Shown here in pieces: positions 1 through 7,365 of a stretch of DNA of 64,000 nt. Numbering within the stretch: position 1 is the stretch's first letter; each line of letters begins with the position of its first letter. A program made the translations under genes and the position numbers. A model generated the notes under the pieces. The model searched no databases, was not told the origin of the DNA, and worked only from the letters and a program-made list of their open reading frames with translations. Source of the DNA: Phytohabitans sp036906915 (lineage in GTDB: Bacteria > Actinomycetota > Actinomycetes > Mycobacteriales > Micromonosporaceae); the NCBI RefSeq assembly GCF_036906915.1, contig NZ_JBAKHX010000031.1, positions 21,007 through 85,006 on the forward strand, in the 5' to 3' direction.

Positions 1-565
1 CGCGGACGAAGTTGGCCAGTACCAGCACCGACAGCGGCACCGCGAAGGCGATGGAAGGCAGGATGATGGCGAGCAGGGTGTCGTACAGGCGTAGCCGGAT
101 GATGATGAGGTAGACCGGGATGATGGTGGCCTGCAGGGGAATGGCCAACCCCATCAGGAACAGCACGTTGGCCCAGCGCAGGAACCGGCTGCCGGCCGCG
201 CCGCGGATGATCGCGTAGGCGGCCATGAACGAGACCAGCACCGCCGGCACGACGGCACCGGCGGTCACCACCACGCTGTTGAAGAAGTACCGGGCGAAGT
301 CCGACTCGATGACCGACCGGTAGTTCTCCAGTGTCGGGTCCGACGGCGGCGCGAGGGGGTTCTGGGCGTAGTAGCTGGCTCGCGCCTTGAGACTGGTGAT
401 GACGATCCAGTAGAGCGGCACCACCACGATCACCAGCCACACCCAGCCGGCCAGCCCGCCCAGCCAGTTGAAGCGGCCGACAGCGGCGCGCCGGGCACGG
501 CCCCGTGGCCCCTGCCCGGGTGGCGCCTCGGCGGCCCTGTCGGCCCCGGTCGTCAGCGTGGCCAT
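1..565 (-). CDS. Carbohydrate ABC transporter permease, partial (3' end outside window)
   Basis: Inner-membrane subunit of a CUT1-type sugar importer (MalG-like half). The 188 visible residues give a short cytoplasmic N-terminus rich in Arg/Pro, a first membrane segment (GWVWLVIVVVPLYWI), the typical extracytoplasmic loop with ENYRSV, and three more hydrophobic segments. Translation runs off the window just before the expected EAA loop. The ATG at 565 lies 1 base beyond the stop of the upstream permease, so the two are translationally coupled. Gene order binding protein, permease, permease is the usual CUT1 order; the ATPase is not in the window and is probably a shared MsiK-type protein. Substrate is not readable from the sequence. 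Confidence 0.9.
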   Translation of the reverse strand, partial: MATLTTGADRAAEAPPGQGPRGRARRAAVGRFNWLGGLAGWVWLVIVVVPLYWIVITSLKARASYYAQNPLAPPSDPTLENYRSVIESDFARYFFNSVVVTAGAVVPAVLVSFMAAYAIIRGAAGSRFLRWANVLFLMGLAIPLQATIIPVYLIIIRLRLYDTLLAIILPSIAFAVPLSVLVLANFVR

Positions 566-566
566 G

Positions 567-1493
567 TCACATTCCTTCCTGCTGGCTCGCACTGGCGTCG
601 CGGCCGCCGAGCCGGCGCAGCAGCAGCGCCAGCGCCAGGCCGACGAGGACGAGGATGACCGCGATGGCGCTGGCCGGACCCATCAGGTTGGCCTGGAAGC
701 CCCGCTTGTACATGTCGAGGGCGAGCACGCGGGTCGCGTCGCCGGGTCCGCCCTCGGTGAGCACGAAGATCAGATCGAAGAACGTCAGCGATCCGACGAC
801 CATCAGCGTCGACGAGGTGATGATCGTGTACTTGAGCTGGGGCAGTGTGATGCTGAAGAACTGCCGGACCCGGCCGGCTCCGTCGATCTGCGCCGCCTCG
901 TACAGGGTTACCGGGATCTGCCGCACCCCGCCCTGGTAGATCAGCGCGTGGAACGGGATGAACTGCCAGGACACCACGAAGACGACGACGCCGAGCGCGA
1001 GGGTGCCGCGGCCCAGCCAGTCCTGTACCAGAAACGAGAAGCCCAGGCCGACGCCGAGGCCGAAGTTGGGGTCCAGCAACGCTTTGTACGTGATGGCGAG
1101 CGCGGCCGAGCTCAGCAGCAGCGGCACGACGTAGATCACCGCCAGGATCTCGCGGTATCGCTGGTGCCCGGCCAGGAAGACGCCCATGAGCAGGCTCATC
1201 GGCGTCTGGAACGCCCACGACAGCGCCATCACCAGGAACGTCACCCACAACGCGTGCGGCAGGGCGGGGTCGGCCAGTACGGTCCGCCAGCTGTCGAGGC
1301 CCGCCGGATGGATCGCGCCGATACCGTCCCAGCGGGTGAAGCTGAGCACCAGCACACCGACCAGAGGCACGACCCCGAAGGCGACGAAGATCGCCAGCGC
1401 GGGCAGGGCCATCCACCCGAGGGACCCGCTGCGCCCGCCGGCTGAGCCGGCCGCTGGCCGGACCCGGACGGCGGGCGGAGCGAGGCCCGTCAT
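567..1493 (-). CDS. Carbohydrate ABC transporter permease (MalF-like)
   Basis: A 308-residue multi-spanning membrane permease, partner of the downstream gene ending the window. About six hydrophobic segments are visible, beginning with WMALPALAIFVAFGVVPLVG, and the cytoplasmic EAA loop reads LYEAAQIDGAGRVRQFF, the coupling site for the ABC ATPase. The ATG at 1493 overlaps the binding-protein stop by 4 bases (ATGA). The same frame stays open upstream to 1964, but that part is antisense-free overlap with the binding-protein gene and shows no permease homology, so I start at the ATGA overlap. Length is normal for the family. Confidence 0.92.
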   Translation of the reverse strand: MTGLAPPAVRVRPAAGSAGGRSGSLGWMALPALAIFVAFGVVPLVGVLVLSFTRWDGIGAIHPAGLDSWRTVLADPALPHALWVTFLVMALSWAFQTPMSLLMGVFLAGHQRYREILAVIYVVPLLLSSAALAITYKALLDPNFGLGVGLGFSFLVQDWLGRGTLALGVVVFVVSWQFIPFHALIYQGGVRQIPVTLYEAAQIDGAGRVRQFFSITLPQLKYTIITSSTLMVVGSLTFFDLIFVLTEGGPGDATRVLALDMYKRGFQANLMGPASAIAVILVLVGLALALLLRRLGGRDASASQQEGM

Positions 1494-2815
1494 TGGCCGA
1501 TGACCTGGTTCATGTTGTCGGCGTACTGCTGCGGTGTGATCGAGAGTTGGAAGAGCTTGGCGATGTTGTCCAGCAGCTTCTCCGCGGCGGTCGGGCTCAG
1601 CGCCTGGTCCCAGGACTGCGCGAAGACCTTCGCCTTGCTGGCGGTCTCGTTGACGAACGTGAGGAACTCCGGCGCCTTGGAGCTGGAGATCTTGCTCTCG
1701 CTGCCCTTGACGATGGGCACGCCGCCGGTGTCGAGCCACTCGGTGATCTCGGTGTCGTCGAGCACCGCGGTGCTGAAGAACTTCTTGGCGGTCTCCTTCT
1801 GCTCGGCCGTCGCCTTCGAGGAGATGGCCAGGTATTGACCGGGGTTGCCGACCGTGTTGCTGGGGTCGCCCTTGCCGCCCTCGACCGGCGGGAAGTTCAT
1901 GAAACCGAGGTTGCCGCCGGAGACGAAGTCGCCGCCTTCCTCGGCCATGGATCCGTACGTCCACGTGCCGTGCAGCATCATCGCGGCCTTGCCGGTGTAG
2001 AGCAGGGCCTGGTCGGCGTTGGCGTCGGCGACGACGGAGGAGAAGCCCTTGACGAAGCCGTTGGCCTTGATCAGATCCTGGACCTTGGTGAGCGCGTCGA
2101 GGGCCGCTGGGTTGGACCAGGCACCCTTCTCGCCGTCGAAGACCGCCTGGAACACCTCGGGGCCACCGATGCGGTCAAAGAGGAACTCCAGCCACATCAT
2201 GTTGGTCCAGCGGGACTGCCCGGCGAGCGAGAACGGCGCGATGCCGGCGGCGTTGAACTTCGGCACCAGGGCCATGATCTCGCCCCACGACTGCGGCGGC
2301 ACGGCCTTGATCTTGTCGAACGCGCGCTTGTCGTAGAACAGCACGATCGGCTCGACCGTCTCGCAGGGCATCGCGTAGATCTTGCCATTGACCGTCGCTG
2401 CGCCGAACGACGACGGGAACAGCCGGTCCTTGACCGCGGCGTTCTGAGCGAACCAGTCCGTCAGGTCGTCGACCTGGCCGGCGTCCACCCAACTCTTCAG
2501 GCCGCCGCCACCCCAGCCCCAGATGATGGTCGGCGCCTGGCCGGCGCCGATCGCAGTCCTGATCTTCGTCTTGTACGCGTCGTTCTCGAACGCGGTCGGC
2601 TTGATTTGGCTGTCGGAGTTCGCCTTGTTGAAGCGGTTGACGGTGTTGGTACGGATTTGCTCGCCCGGTGCACCGGTCAGGTACCAGTAGGTGGCTTCGC
2701 CGCCACCCCCGCCCTGGCCCGGTCCCGAGCTGCCACAGGCGGCGAGCGCCACCCCCGCACCGGTGCCGGCCGCGAGGTTGAGGAAGCTCCGCCTGGACAT
2801 CGCACTGTGTGCCAC
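1490..2815 (-). CDS. Extracellular sugar-binding lipoprotein of ABC importer
   Basis: A 441-residue family-1 solute-binding protein that delivers a sugar to the two permeases downstream. The GTG at 2815 has a good ribosome site (GGAGG, 6 bases upstream). The N-terminus carries a twin-arginine motif (SRRSFLNLAAG) and a lipobox ending ALAAC with Cys27 as the lipid anchor, followed by a Gly-rich spacer. The mature part has binding-protein hallmarks such as VNGKIYAMPC and YWYLTGAPG near the start. Two inverted repeats of the GAAAsTTTC kind lie within 130 bases upstream, which suggests LacI-family control; in streptomycetes such elements precede xylan/xylobiose genes, so a xylo-oligosaccharide substrate is possible but unproven. 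Confidence 0.92.
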   Translation of the reverse strand: MAHSAMSRRSFLNLAAGTGAGVALAACGSSGPGQGGGGGEATYWYLTGAPGEQIRTNTVNRFNKANSDSQIKPTAFENDAYKTKIRTAIGAGQAPTIIWGWGGGGLKSWVDAGQVDDLTDWFAQNAAVKDRLFPSSFGAATVNGKIYAMPCETVEPIVLFYDKRAFDKIKAVPPQSWGEIMALVPKFNAAGIAPFSLAGQSRWTNMMWLEFLFDRIGGPEVFQAVFDGEKGAWSNPAALDALTKVQDLIKANGFVKGFSSVVADANADQALLYTGKAAMMLHGTWTYGSMAEEGGDFVSGGNLGFMNFPPVEGGKGDPSNTVGNPGQYLAISSKATAEQKETAKKFFSTAVLDDTEITEWLDTGGVPIVKGSESKISSSKAPEFLTFVNETASKAKVFAQSWDQALSPTAAEKLLDNIAKLFQLSITPQQYADNMNQVIGQ

Positions 2816-2832
2816 GCTGACCTCCGGATACC

Positions 2833-2843
2833 GGAAAGTTTAC
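2833..2843. promoter_or_regulatory. Imperfect LacI-type operator half-match (GGAAAGTTTAC)
   Basis: An inverted-repeat-like site 18 bases upstream of the binding-protein start. It resembles the perfect site at 2932-2942 (GAAAsTTT core), and the pair would bracket the promoter of the importer operon. The match is imperfect, so it may be chance. Confidence 0.35.
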
Positions 2844-2931
2844 GGAGAGATTCAGGTCAACGTATGTATGTAAGGGAGGTGTGTCAATATCCGTTCAAGC
2901 TGGCAGGACGCTAGATCGGCGCGTCGATCGC

Positions 2932-2942
2932 CGAAACTTTCG
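2932..2942. promoter_or_regulatory. LacI-type operator candidate (CGAAACTTTCG)
   Basis: A perfect inverted repeat, CGAAA-C-TTTCG, about 117 bases upstream of the ABC importer operon. The same pattern (CGAA-N-TTCG, GAAAsTTTC) is described upstream of xylanase and bxl genes in streptomycetes, where LacI/BxlR-type repressors bind. No regulator gene is adjacent here, so a trans-acting LacI protein is inferred. Confidence 0.5.
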
Positions 2943-2973
2943 GGGAAAGCGCATGCCCGCGCTTGTCCCCCGT

Positions 2974-3032
2974 CGATCAAGGTCAACCGCGCGTGGTTCG
3001 ATCTCTTTTCCACGTGCGGTTGACCTTGATCG
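2974..3032. repeat. Palindromic dispersed element, copy A
   Basis: Two 23-base arms (2974-2996 and 3010-3032) pair with a single mismatch (compatible with G-U) around a 13-base loop TTCGATCTCTTTT. The same loop and near-identical arms recur at 31590-31648. Between the copies, stem positions differ in both arms so that pairing is kept. Flanking similarity extends on both sides, including TTCCTTGAT about 8 bases after the right arm. It lies 26 bases past the stop of the minus-strand gene ending at 3059. It could be a REP-like mobile palindrome or a 3'-end RNA hairpin. Confidence 0.85.
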
Positions 3033-3058
3033 ATGCGATGTTCCTTGATGGTGTCGCG

Positions 3059-3346
3059 CTAGTACGCGCGCGCCTCGATCTCTTCACACAGCGAGAAGTC
3101 GCCAGGGGCGTCGACACCGGCCCGCTGCTGGGCCTCCTTCAACTCGGTGCTCTGGACGAACCGTCGCGCATCGTCGGCGTCCCGGTACTCGGTGACGACG
3201 ATGACCTTGTTGGGGTCGTCCAGGCCGCGGTGGAGCCGGTGCCCGATTGCGCCATGCTCCTGCCGTGCCGTTTGCAGTTCGTCGAAGACGGACTTGAAGG
3301 TGTCGTAGTCCCGGACATGGAGATTGGCGATGAGCTTCGCGGTCAT
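3059..3346 (-). CDS. Small ABM/dimeric alpha-beta-barrel-like protein
   Basis: A 95-residue cytoplasmic protein. The frame is open further upstream, but the ATG at 3346 has a clear GGAGGG ribosome site and the sequence only becomes protein-like from MTAKLIANLHVRDYD. The pattern of short beta strands with VIVVTEYRDADDARRF in the middle and an acidic C-terminus resembles the antibiotic-biosynthesis-monooxygenase/cyclase superfamily of small ferredoxin-like dimers. I see no cofactor or catalytic signature, so the function stays open. It stands alone, with the palindromic element just past its stop. Confidence 0.7.
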   Translation of the reverse strand: MTAKLIANLHVRDYDTFKSVFDELQTARQEHGAIGHRLHRGLDDPNKVIVVTEYRDADDARRFVQSTELKEAQQRAGVDAPGDFSLCEEIEARAY

Positions 3347-3478
3347 AGTGGCCCTCCATGGGGATTTGCCGTACTTAGCCGCTTTCACGCTACGCCTGGG
3401 CAGCCCACCAGCGCTGGAGGATCGTGATGAGAGCGGCCATCCGAGCGACACACGTCTGCGGCGCCGCGGTGGCTCCCG

Positions 3479-4270
3479 TCAGGATCGGAACTGCTTGCCG
3501 ACGATGGTGAGCAGGATGTCGTGCGTGGGTTGGTCTGCTGACACGAGCAGCCCGCCGGCGCCGGCGTCGAGGGGCCGCCCTCGCAGGTCGGTGACGACGC
3601 ATCCGGCGGCCTGACACACGGCGATGGCGCTGGCGAAGTGCACGTTGTCGCGCATGGTGCCGTCGGTTACGTACGCCGCCCGTCGACCGGCGGCGACCCA
3701 GGCCAGGGCCAGGGTCGTTGAGGTGACCCGGCCGCCGAAGCGTTGCGTGAACGCCACGTCGTTGAGGAGCCGGACGGCTCGGAAGCCGGGTCCGTTGTGG
3801 AACGGCGGGTCGATGTTGACGTCGACGAGGCGTGCGTCGGGTGTCGGTGTGAGTGGCTGGTCAGTTCCGGCGTGGCGTACGTGCGCCCCTTTGCCGTCGG
3901 TCCAGAACACCTCTTCGGTGAAGGGGTCGGCGACCGCCGCGACGGTGATCCCGTCGCCGGTGCGGAGGGCGACGTTGACGGCGACCAGCGGGGTCTGAGC
4001 GGCGAAGTTCAGCGTGCCGCACAGCGGGTCGACCAGCCACAGGCGGTCGGCTTCGGTGTCGCCGGTGCGGCCGGTTTCCTCGCCGAGCGCGGGGTCGTCA
4101 GGCCGGGCCGTTCGCAGTGTGTCGAGAATGGCGCTCTCGGCCTCGATGTCCGCGGCCGTGGCGAAGTCGCCGCCAGTCTTGGCGTACCGTTTCACCGGCT
4201 GGCCGTACCGGGAACGCACCACGGCAGCGCCCGCCTGCGCCGCGGTGACGGCGACCTCCGCGTCAGACAT
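3479..4270 (-). CDS. Inositol monophosphatase family protein with altered metal motif
   Basis: A 263-residue member of the Mg2+-dependent, Li+-sensitive sugar phosphatase fold (IMPase/FBPase). The first metal motif is present as GEE (Glu64-Glu65). The second, normally DPxDGTxNF, reads DPLCGTLNFA: Asp81 is kept but the second metal-binding Asp is Cys84. The C-terminal motif Asp is plausibly Asp208 (MRDNVHFASA) and lacks the usual Trp. Loss of one of the metal Asp residues may change metal number or substrate. This may be a feature of an actinobacterial subfamily rather than a mutation. Start at ATG 4270; monocistronic. Confidence 0.82.
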   Translation of the reverse strand: MSDAEVAVTAAQAGAAVVRSRYGQPVKRYAKTGGDFATAADIEAESAILDTLRTARPDDPALGEETGRTGDTEADRLWLVDPLCGTLNFAAQTPLVAVNVALRTGDGITVAAVADPFTEEVFWTDGKGAHVRHAGTDQPLTPTPDARLVDVNIDPPFHNGPGFRAVRLLNDVAFTQRFGGRVTSTTLALAWVAAGRRAAYVTDGTMRDNVHFASAIAVCQAAGCVVTDLRGRPLDAGAGGLLVSADQPTHDILLTIVGKQFRS

Positions 4271-4294
4271 CCCTAGATCATATGGCGGGGCGTA

Positions 4295-4741
4295 CTACAG
4301 CGATGGAGTGGGCTCTTCGGTCCGCCTAGCCGGCAGACCCGCCGTGTACGCGGCGGCGGGGACTGGCTCGGCCCGCACGCCCAGCGCGTGCGGTAGGCGG
4401 CGGCGTAGCCAGCCCGGTAGCCACCAGTTGGCGGGGCCGAGCAGCGTCATGGCGGCGGGCAGGAGGAACAACCGGACGACGGTGGCGTCGAGCAGGACCG
4501 CGGTGGCCAGACCGAGACCGATCATCCGGGCGAACGGCGACGGGTTGGCGACGAAGGACAGGAACACCGCGGTCATGATGAGGGCGGCGGAGGTGATGAC
4601 GCGGCCGGTGCTGGACAGGCCCCGGGCGATCGATTCGGTGGTGTCGCCGCTGGCGTTGTATTCCTCGCGGATGCGCGAGAGCAGAAACACCTCGTAGTCC
4701 ATGGACAGCCCGAAGAGGACGGCGAAGAAGATGGCCAGGCC
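4295..4741 (-). pseudogene. MMPL-family (RND-type) lipid/drug transporter, C-terminal stub
   Basis: Only about 149 residues of an approximately 700-residue MMPL transporter remain. The stub begins inside the conserved LFGLSMDYEVFLLSRIREEY motif, continues through the last transmembrane helices (ITSAALIMTAVFLSFVA, GLGLATAVLLDATVVRLFLLP) and ends in the usual basic tail (WWLPGWLRRRLP). Homology stops at about 4741, inside a perfect 18-bp palindrome, and nothing MMPL-like follows upstream. With no start region it cannot make a transporter. The neighbouring kinase on the other strand is cut at the same place, pointing to one deletion that removed both 5' ends. Confidence 0.82.
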
Positions 4742-4750
4742 GGCCTGGCC
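4733..4750. repeat. Perfect 18-bp palindrome at deletion junction
   Basis: GGCCAGGCC followed directly by its complement GGCCTGGCC. It sits exactly where MMPL homology ends. About 48 bases between it and the kinase remnant at 4798 match neither gene in reading frame. Such a fold-back sequence could have helped the deletion or could be chance in GC-rich DNA. Confidence 0.6.
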
Positions 4751-4797
4751 GCGGCGATCGCCGTGCTCACCATCGACAACCTCATCGCCTCTGCCCC

Positions 4798-5382
4798 GTG
4801 GTCGCCCACCAGGTGAGCATGATGACGGTACAGGCCGGAGCGGCACAGGCCGTCGTGGCAGCGGATCCGGAGGGCGCCCGCCAGGCGATGGCCGCGGTCG
4901 AGCTGGCCGGCCGCCAAGCGCTCGACGAGCTGCGGCACCTGCTGGGCGTGCTGCGCCCCGAGAACGAACGCGACGGCCTCGGCCCCCAGCCCGGGCTCGC
5001 CGAGCTTCCCCGGCTCATCGCGCGGGTGCGCACGGCGGGGCTGGACGTCCAGATCACCGACGACCTGCGGACGCCGTTGCCTACCCGGGTGCAGCTGTCG
5101 GCGTTCCGGATCATCCAGGAAGCGCTCACCAACGTCCTCAAGCACGGCGGACCGGGCACCCGCGCCGAAGTACACCTACGCGAGGACGGAACGGCCATCA
5201 CCATCGAGATCCTCGACCACGCCCAAACCGGAATCGCCCGCCCGCAGCGGGCCGGCCACGGCATCGTCGGCATGCGGGAGCGGGCGACACTGCTCGGCGG
5301 CAGCCTCGATGCCGGCCCGCGCCCCGAAGGCGGCTTCCGGGTCCTCGCCCGCCTCCCACTGACAGGGGAGGCAGGCGTATGA
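4798..5382 (+). pseudogene. NarL-type sensor histidine kinase, truncated before the phosphoacceptor His
   Basis: The ORF codes for the end of a HisKA_3 dimerisation helix and a complete HATPase_c domain. It opens with VAHQVSMMTVQAGAA, which in intact kinases follows ELHDV; the His that is phosphorylated lies in that lost ELHD, so this protein cannot autophosphorylate. ATP-site motifs remain (IIQEALTNVLKHG N-box, GHGIVGMRERATLLGG). No ribosome site precedes the GTG at 4798 and all sensor and membrane segments are gone. The stop overlaps the response-regulator ATG (ATGA), as in an intact two-gene system. Best read as a decaying gene. Confidence 0.8.
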
Positions 5383-6056
5383 GCATCAGCGTCGTTGTCG
5401 TCGACGACCAGGCGCTGGTCCGCGGCGGCTTCACCATGATCCTGCGGACCCATCCCGACATCGAGGTGGTGGCCGAGGCCGGCACCGGACTCGAAGCGAT
5501 CGAGGCCGCCCACCGGCACCGTCCTGACGTGATCCTCATGGACATTCGCATGCCTGAACTCGACGGCCTCGAAGCGACGTCGCGGATCCTGGGGGACGCC
5601 GACTGGCCCGTCCGGATCCTGATCCTCACCACGTTCGACCCCGACGAGTACGTCTACCGAGCGCTCCGCGCCGGTGCCAGCGGCTTTGTCCTCAAGGACA
5701 TCCCACCCAGCGAACTGGCTACGGCTGTGCGCACGATCGCCGACGGCGGCGCGCTCATCGCGCCCTCGATCACCCGCCGCCTCATCAGCCGCTTCGCCGA
5801 GGGGCCGGCGGTCAACTCCGCTGTCGCCGAACGCCTGCACCGCCTCACCGACCGGGAACGCGACATCGTCGTCGCCGTCGCGCGCGGCGACACCAACACC
5901 GAGATCGCCCAGCAGCTCTACATCGGACCCGCCACCGTCAAGTCACACGTCTCCAGGATCCTGACCAAACTCGGCCTGCGTGACCGCACCCAGATAGTCG
6001 TCTTCGCGTACGAGAGCAGCCTGGTCAAACCCGGTACCCAGGACATCGGCACGTAG
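5379..6056 (+). CDS. NarL/FixJ-family response regulator
   Basis: A 225-residue DNA-binding regulator. The receiver domain (about 1-120) has the acidic pocket VVDDQ, phospho-Asp55 in ILMDIRMPE, Thr in LILTTF and Lys106 in FVLKDIPP. A LuxR-type helix-turn-helix follows (about 155-205, LTDRERDIVVAVARGDTNTEIA). It keeps the ATGA overlap with the upstream kinase, whose phosphoacceptor is lost, so it is now effectively an orphan and would need another kinase or a small phosphodonor. The frame is open upstream across the kinase gene but only the receiver sequence is real. Confidence 0.93.
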   Translation: MSISVVVVDDQALVRGGFTMILRTHPDIEVVAEAGTGLEAIEAAHRHRPDVILMDIRMPELDGLEATSRILGDADWPVRILILTTFDPDEYVYRALRAGASGFVLKDIPPSELATAVRTIADGGALIAPSITRRLISRFAEGPAVNSAVAERLHRLTDRERDIVVAVARGDTNTEIAQQLYIGPATVKSHVSRILTKLGLRDRTQIVVFAYESSLVKPGTQDIGT

Positions 6057-6070
6057 CGCGCCCCGCGGGT

Positions 6071-7255
6071 CTACGACCGGGTGCCGATCAGCAACCCGAG
6101 GCACATCTCGTCGCTGGTGCCGTCGCCCCAGACGGCGTAGCGCGGTGGAAGCTTCTGGAGCTGGGGAAGCATCTTGCGCAGGCCGGCGTCGTGGGTGCAG
6201 GTCACCCGGATGACGTCACCCTTCTTGATCTTCACGGGCCTGTCCAGCGGCCGGATGGCTTGATCGTCAAAGTTGTACCGCGGCACATCCAGGAGCGTGC
6301 TGGCGCCGGCCGTATCCGGATTGAGCTCGATCTTGATCGCTCGGCCCAGCAGGTGCATGTGCCCTGCTGTGGCGTAGATCGTGGCCGCGTCCCGCGCCGG
6401 CAGGTCACAATGCTGGGTGGTCCCCGGCACCGGTTTTCCGTTGCCGCACATCCGCACCAGCTCCGCGGCCGCGGAGCCGACGTCCTCGCCGAAGCGGTGG
6501 CTCACGTCCTTGATCGCGGCATCCCGGTCGCAGAGTGGGCCGCTCTCCTGGGCGGTGCAGGGCAGCTCGACCGGCGCGGGCGCCAGGAGCGTGTGCAACG
6601 GGGTCATGGCGCTGCTGTCGTCGGCGAGGCGCAACCTGATGCTCGACTGGTCGGCGCTGCCCGCCTTTCCGGCCGTCGCCAGCAGGTTGTAGTGCACCTG
6701 CATGACCAACTGCGAGCCGGGCGGCATCTCGTATCCGAGGCCCTCGCCCAAAAGCACCTCGTTGGCGCCCGGTGCCCAGTGGGCCACCCACGCGCCGTCA
6801 CCGTCGACGCCCGAGTCGCCGAAGCACTGCCAGCCTTCGCCGGAGGTGCGCTCGTCAAGCTGCCGGGCCTGCCGCACGCCCGCCGGTGAGATCCGGAAGA
6901 AGATCGCGTGATGCACGATGTCCGCGTTCTGCGGCAGGAACTGGCTGCCCGTCAGGAACGCCTTCGCGGACAGACCCGGATCGACCAGGAAGCAGCGGTA
7001 CTCGTCGGTGCCCCCGTTCGGCGCGACCGGCGTGTACGGCTGCGGCATCTCCAGCGTGACGAACCGTTCACCGGCTCGCAGCGGCTGCTCCGACGGCGGC
7101 GAGAAGGAACCATGGCCGCCGTGCGGCGAGCCGCTCGACTCGGCTGGCCCGGCGGGATCGGCCTCGTCGCCACCGCACGCCGCGCTCGCCCCGACCATGG
7201 CCAGGATCGCCACTCCCACCACGAGCCGCTTGCCAACCCCCGTTGTGCGTCGCAC
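6071..7255 (-). CDS. Copper type II ascorbate-dependent monooxygenase-like lipoprotein
   Basis: A 394-residue exported protein resembling the catalytic core of peptidylglycine alpha-hydroxylating monooxygenase and dopamine beta-monooxygenase. Start chosen at GTG 7255, which has GGGGAGG 5 bases upstream. The signal peptide ends in a lipobox (GASAAC, Cys27). Copper ligands can be placed: CuA-type His115-His116 (DIVHHAIFF) and His188 (VMQVHYNL); CuB-type His299-x-His301 (AGHMHLLG) and Met384 (TSDEMCLG). Several Cys pairs could form disulfides. All ligand groups are present, so it is probably active on an external substrate, which is unknown. Convergent with the response regulator, 14 bases apart. 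Confidence 0.85.
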   Translation of the reverse strand: MRRTTGVGKRLVVGVAILAMVGASAACGGDEADPAGPAESSGSPHGGHGSFSPPSEQPLRAGERFVTLEMPQPYTPVAPNGGTDEYRCFLVDPGLSAKAFLTGSQFLPQNADIVHHAIFFRISPAGVRQARQLDERTSGEGWQCFGDSGVDGDGAWVAHWAPGANEVLLGEGLGYEMPPGSQLVMQVHYNLLATAGKAGSADQSSIRLRLADDSSAMTPLHTLLAPAPVELPCTAQESGPLCDRDAAIKDVSHRFGEDVGSAAAELVRMCGNGKPVPGTTQHCDLPARDAATIYATAGHMHLLGRAIKIELNPDTAGASTLLDVPRYNFDDQAIRPLDRPVKIKKGDVIRVTCTHDAGLRKMLPQLQKLPPRYAVWGDGTSDEMCLGLLIGTRS

Positions 7256-7365
7256 GGTTGCCTCCCCTGTCCTCGGCCGCTTCACCTTCGATGATTGACC
7301 CGTCGATGGGTACCTGGATATCCGGGTTCGCCCCGGATCAACCCCGAAAGTACGATCAGGGGGCC

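Noticed and set aside
4701..5378. Apparent extension of the NarL-type regulator by over 200 codons
   Set aside because: It runs in another frame through the histidine-kinase remnant and is Arg/Pro-rich; the receiver domain begins at the ATGA overlap at 5379.
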